The translations under genes were made by a program, and so were the position numbers. Source: an uncultured Bacteroidia bacterium (lineage in GTDB: Bacteria; Bacteroidota; Bacteroidia; Bacteroidales; UBA932). From it: DNA of 37,215 bases. The notes beneath the pieces are model-generated. The model was not told the origin of the DNA. It searched no databases and worked only from the letters and a program-made list of their open reading frames with translations. The stretch covers positions 1 to 37,215 of the forward strand of contig CACZCQ010000018.1 in NCBI GenBank assembly GCA_902779765.1. Direction: 5' to 3'. This document shows positions 33,846-37,215 of the stretch, one piece after another (the stretch's first letter is position 1; every line of letters begins with the position of its first letter).

Positions 33846-33863
33846 CTCCGGAAGAGTCCGGAG
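33846..33863 (+). promoter_or_regulatory. Leader hairpin of groES mRNA
   Basis: CTCCGG/CCGGAG form a perfect 6-bp stem with loop AAGAGT in the 5' leader, 33 bases before the ATG. It lacks a U-tract and does not cover the start region. It could stabilise the mRNA. Confidence 0.5.
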
Positions 33864-33896
33864 CCGTAGCATAAAACAACTAAATAAATCAATATC

Positions 33897-34163
33897 ATGA
33901 TCAGACCATTGGCAGACAGAGTCTTGATCGAGCCCAAAGAGGCCGAGACAAAGACAGCTTCGGGAATCTACATCCCCGACACAGCAAAGGAAAAACCCCA
34001 GCAGGGAAAGGTTATCGCCGTAGGACCCGGGAAAAAGGATGAACCTATGGAGGTGAAAGTCGGTGAGGAAGTCCTCTATGGCAAATATGCCGGAACCGAG
34101 GTGACCTTCGAGGAGAAGAAATATCTTATCGTGAAGCAGTCAGATATCCTGGCCATATTATAA
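33897..34163 (+). CDS. groES: Co-chaperonin GroES
   Basis: An 88-residue protein of standard GroES length starting [13 protein letters not shown]. It contains the mobile loop ([12 protein letters not shown], ~18-29) that contacts GroEL, the GKVIAVGPG strand, and the C-terminal [13 protein letters not shown]. It caps the GroEL ring during ATP-driven protein folding in the cytoplasm. It is first in the operon, with groL 19 bp downstream. Confidence 0.98.
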   Translation: MIRPLADRVLIEPKEAETKTASGIYIPDTAKEKPQQGKVIAVGPGKKDEPMEVKVGEEVLYGKYAGTEVTFEEKKYLIVKQSDILAIL

Positions 34164-34170
34164 TAATTAA

Positions 34171-35805
<1,635 letters not shown>

Positions 35806-35830
35806 GACTCTTGCGAATATATCAACGAGG

Positions 35831-35867
35831 GGGACGACGGTTTTTGGACCGCCGTCCCTTTCTTTTT
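35831..35867 (+). terminator. Rho-independent terminator of groES-groL
   Basis: GGGACGACGG (35831-35840) pairs with CCGCCGTCCC (35849-35858) with one A-C mismatch; TTTCTTTTT follows. It begins 26 bp after the groL stop. Confidence 0.88.
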
Positions 35868-35915
35868 CGGTGTAAAATCCGTAAATTGCACAATAATCCT
35901 TAATAATTAATAACA

Positions 35916-36926
35916 ATGGTTATCGTCAACAGCTATGGATTGGCAGTGTTTCTCTGCTTCATAATCATGTTGTGCTGGGGTTCCTGGGGCAATACCCAGA
36001 AACTGGCCGCCAAGAGTTGGAGGTATGAACTTTTCTATTGGGACTATGTGATCGGAATGGTCTTGTTCGCTTTGCTGCTTGCCCTTACCCTGGGCAGCTT
36101 CGGCACCGACGGCGAGTCATTTTTCTACAACATAAGCCATCTTTCCTGGAAAAGCGTAGGCTGGATCCTGCTCGGAGGCATTATCTTCAATGCATCCAAC
36201 ATCCTGCTGAGCGCCTCGACCTCGATTGCAGGTATGTCGGTCGCCTTCCCTCTGGGAGTAGGGATCGCCCTGGTACTCGGTGTGGTGAACAATTACATTA
36301 CGAACAACAAGGGCAACGCGGTGCTTCTCGCAATCGGTGTGGCGCTGGTGGTCATTGCGATCGTATGCAACGGTGTTGCTTCAGGCAAGAAGGGAGAATC
36401 CAACATCAGCAAGGCCGACCAGAAGAAGGGAGTAATCCTCGCCCTCATCGCAGGTATAGTGATGTCATTCTTCTCATCATTCGTAATGAGGGGAATGGGC
36501 AACGTGACCGGGGAGGTTCCTTTCGTCCATCCTTATGCCACTCCTTATACGGCTTCTGTCATATTCACCCTTGGCGTCCTCCTGAGCAACCTGCTTTTCA
36601 ACACCATCGTGATGAAGAAGCCTTTCGTCGGGGAACCCGTAACCTACAGGCAGTATTTCGCCGGTAACGGCAAGACACATCTCGTGGGTATGCTCGGTGG
36701 CGCGATCTGGTGCCTGGGTACCGCGCTCAGCTATATCACTTCCAAGGCTGCCGGTCCTGCGGTTTCCTACGCCCTCGGGCAGGGAGCGCCGATGATTGCG
36801 GCCATCTGGGGCGTGTTCGTATGGAAGGAATTCAAAGGCTCGGGGAAGGGTGTATATAGCCTCCTGGCCCTAATGTTCCTGTTCTTCATAGCAGGTCTGT
36901 CACTCATAGTGCTCGCTGGAATGTAG
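35916..36926 (+). CDS. GRP-family (DMT superfamily) sugar transporter
   Basis: A 336-residue inner-membrane protein with about ten hydrophobic helices in two halves, as in glucose/ribose porters: for example CFIIMLCWGSWGNTQKLA in helix 1, AFPLGVGIALVLGVV in helix 4, and SYALGQGAPMIAAIWGVFVW in helix 9. The CWGSWGNT and QGAP motifs are what I associate with the GRP/RhaT-like group in Bacteroidales. The likely substrate is a monosaccharide by proton symport, but the sequence does not define it; such proteins are sometimes mislabelled multidrug permeases. It is separate from groL (terminator between) and ends 50 bp before the rRNA promoter. Confidence 0.78.
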   Translation: MVIVNSYGLAVFLCFIIMLCWGSWGNTQKLAAKSWRYELFYWDYVIGMVLFALLLALTLGSFGTDGESFFYNISHLSWKSVGWILLGGIIFNASNILLSASTSIAGMSVAFPLGVGIALVLGVVNNYITNNKGNAVLLAIGVALVVIAIVCNGVASGKKGESNISKADQKKGVILALIAGIVMSFFSSFVMRGMGNVTGEVPFVHPYATPYTASVIFTLGVLLSNLLFNTIVMKKPFVGEPVTYRQYFAGNGKTHLVGMLGGAIWCLGTALSYITSKAAGPAVSYALGQGAPMIAAIWGVFVWKEFKGSGKGVYSLLALMFLFFIAGLSLIVLAGM

Positions 36927-36975
36927 TACGGAGATATCAACAACGGGACTTGTTGAAAACTTTTTTCAAAAATAA

Positions 36976-37006
36976 TTTGCAGGTTTCGGAAAAGATACTA
37001 CCTTTG
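36976..37006 (+). promoter_or_regulatory. rRNA operon promoter
   Basis: TTTG (36976-36979), 19 bp, TACCTTTG (36999-37006), with an AT-rich run (ACTTTTTTCAAAAATAA) just upstream that resembles an UP element. It is a full consensus match and is followed by CACCCGC, common at Bacteroidota rRNA starts. Confidence 0.9.
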
Positions 37007-37007
37007 C

Positions 37008-37036
37008 ACCCGCTTCTGAAAAAGGGGCGGGTTTTT
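37008..37036 (+). terminator. Terminator-like hairpin at the rRNA start site
   Basis: ACCCGC (37008-37013) can pair with GCGGGT (37027-37032), followed by TTTTTA. The expected rRNA transcription start lies within or just after the left arm. The full stem thus forms only in RNA reading in from upstream, such as the transporter mRNA. Confidence 0.5.
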
Positions 37037-37158
37037 ATACCAAAAAAGTTCATTGACAAGATTGAAGGAAGTACAAGCAAGTACCGAGAACAAGAAAGAA
37101 CGAGAGCGTTGATTTCTTTAGAAACTGTCGGGGTCTAACTTAGATTTATAGTGTATAT
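37037..37158 (+). other. 16S rRNA 5' leader
   Basis: This is a transcribed spacer between promoter and mature 16S. It is purine-rich (AACAAGAAAGAACGAGAG) and contains no credible protein gene. It is expected to be removed by RNase processing. Confidence 0.7.
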
Positions 37159-37215
37159 ACAAAGAAGAGTTTGATCCTGGCTCAGGATGAACGCTAGCGG
37201 CAGGCTTAACACATG
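37159..37215 (+). rRNA. 16S rRNA (5' end only)
   Basis: The sequence contains AGAGTTTGATCCTGGCTCAG, the universal 16S 5' site, at 37166-37185, continuing GATGAACGCTAGCGGCAGGC and TTAACACATG. Mature position 1 was placed at about 37159 by counting back from that site. The GCTAGCGGCAGG stretch fits Bacteroidales. The rest lies beyond the window. Confidence 0.97.

Noticed and set aside
33846-33863. RNA thermometer in the groES leader
   Set aside because: The hairpin does not pair with the start codon region or a ribosome binding site, so a thermometer role is not supported.
36950-37138. 62-residue plus-strand frame before 16S
   Set aside because: It covers the rRNA promoter, hairpin and leader, so it is not a gene.

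Overview
The window is chromosomal DNA of a member of the Bacteroidota, most likely order Bacteroidales. Four things point there. (1) Promoters repeatedly match the Bacteroidota pattern TTTG/TTG-N18-21-TAnnTTTG; the best three are at tRNA-Val, at the rRNA operon and at the M48 peptidase gene. (2) Many lipoproteins and Sec-exported proteins are encoded. (3) GH29, GH127 and ThuA-like genes suggest a glycan-degrading life style. (4) The first ~57 nt of a 16S rRNA gene, ending in GGCAGGCTTAACACATG, close the window. The base composition is moderately GC-rich. I cannot fix the genus; a Rikenellaceae/RC9/Cryptobacteroides-like gut lineage is only a guess.

Layout. 1-5.4 kb: a GH29 alpha-L-fucosidase truncated by the window edge; a divergent pair of envelope proteins (beta-barrel candidate plus Thr-Pro-repeat lipoprotein); then a minus-strand group of a small unknown protein, an M28 zinc peptidase and proC. 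5.4-12.2 kb: pyruvate phosphate dikinase with its own promoter and terminator, PIN-PhoH ATPase, a degenerate PurL-like protein, and divergently folC. 12.2-19 kb: a giant alpha-2-macroglobulin-like protein without the thioester motif, a lipoprotein esterase, and tRNA-Val(UAC). 19-25.8 kb: an EF-hand/LRR lipoprotein, AlaX-type editing protein plus FKBP, a 364-bp non-coding stretch of hairpins, GH127 and a ThuA-like lipoprotein sharing a divergent promoter region, an uncharacterised radical SAM/Cys-rich small-protein pair, and an M48 lipoprotein peptidase. 25.9-33.7 kb: the alpha-2-macroglobulin (thioester CSEQ present)-pbpC operon. 33.9-37.2 kb: groES-groL, a GRP-type sugar transporter, and the promoter, leader and 5' end of a 16S rRNA gene.

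How parts work together. The pbpC operon is the well-known periplasmic defence/repair pairing of PBP1C and bacterial alpha-2-macroglobulin. groES-groL is a chaperonin operon with an inverted repeat over its likely -33 region. The GH29, GH127 and ThuA-like genes are consistent with sugar scavenging, but no SusC/SusD pair is present, so no complete polysaccharide utilisation locus is visible. I see no mobile element, CRISPR array or phage gene. The most interesting unexplained unit is the overlapping radical SAM/Cys-rich small protein pair at 24.0-24.96 kb. The PurL-like protein upstream of phoH and the second, thioester-less macroglobulin come next.
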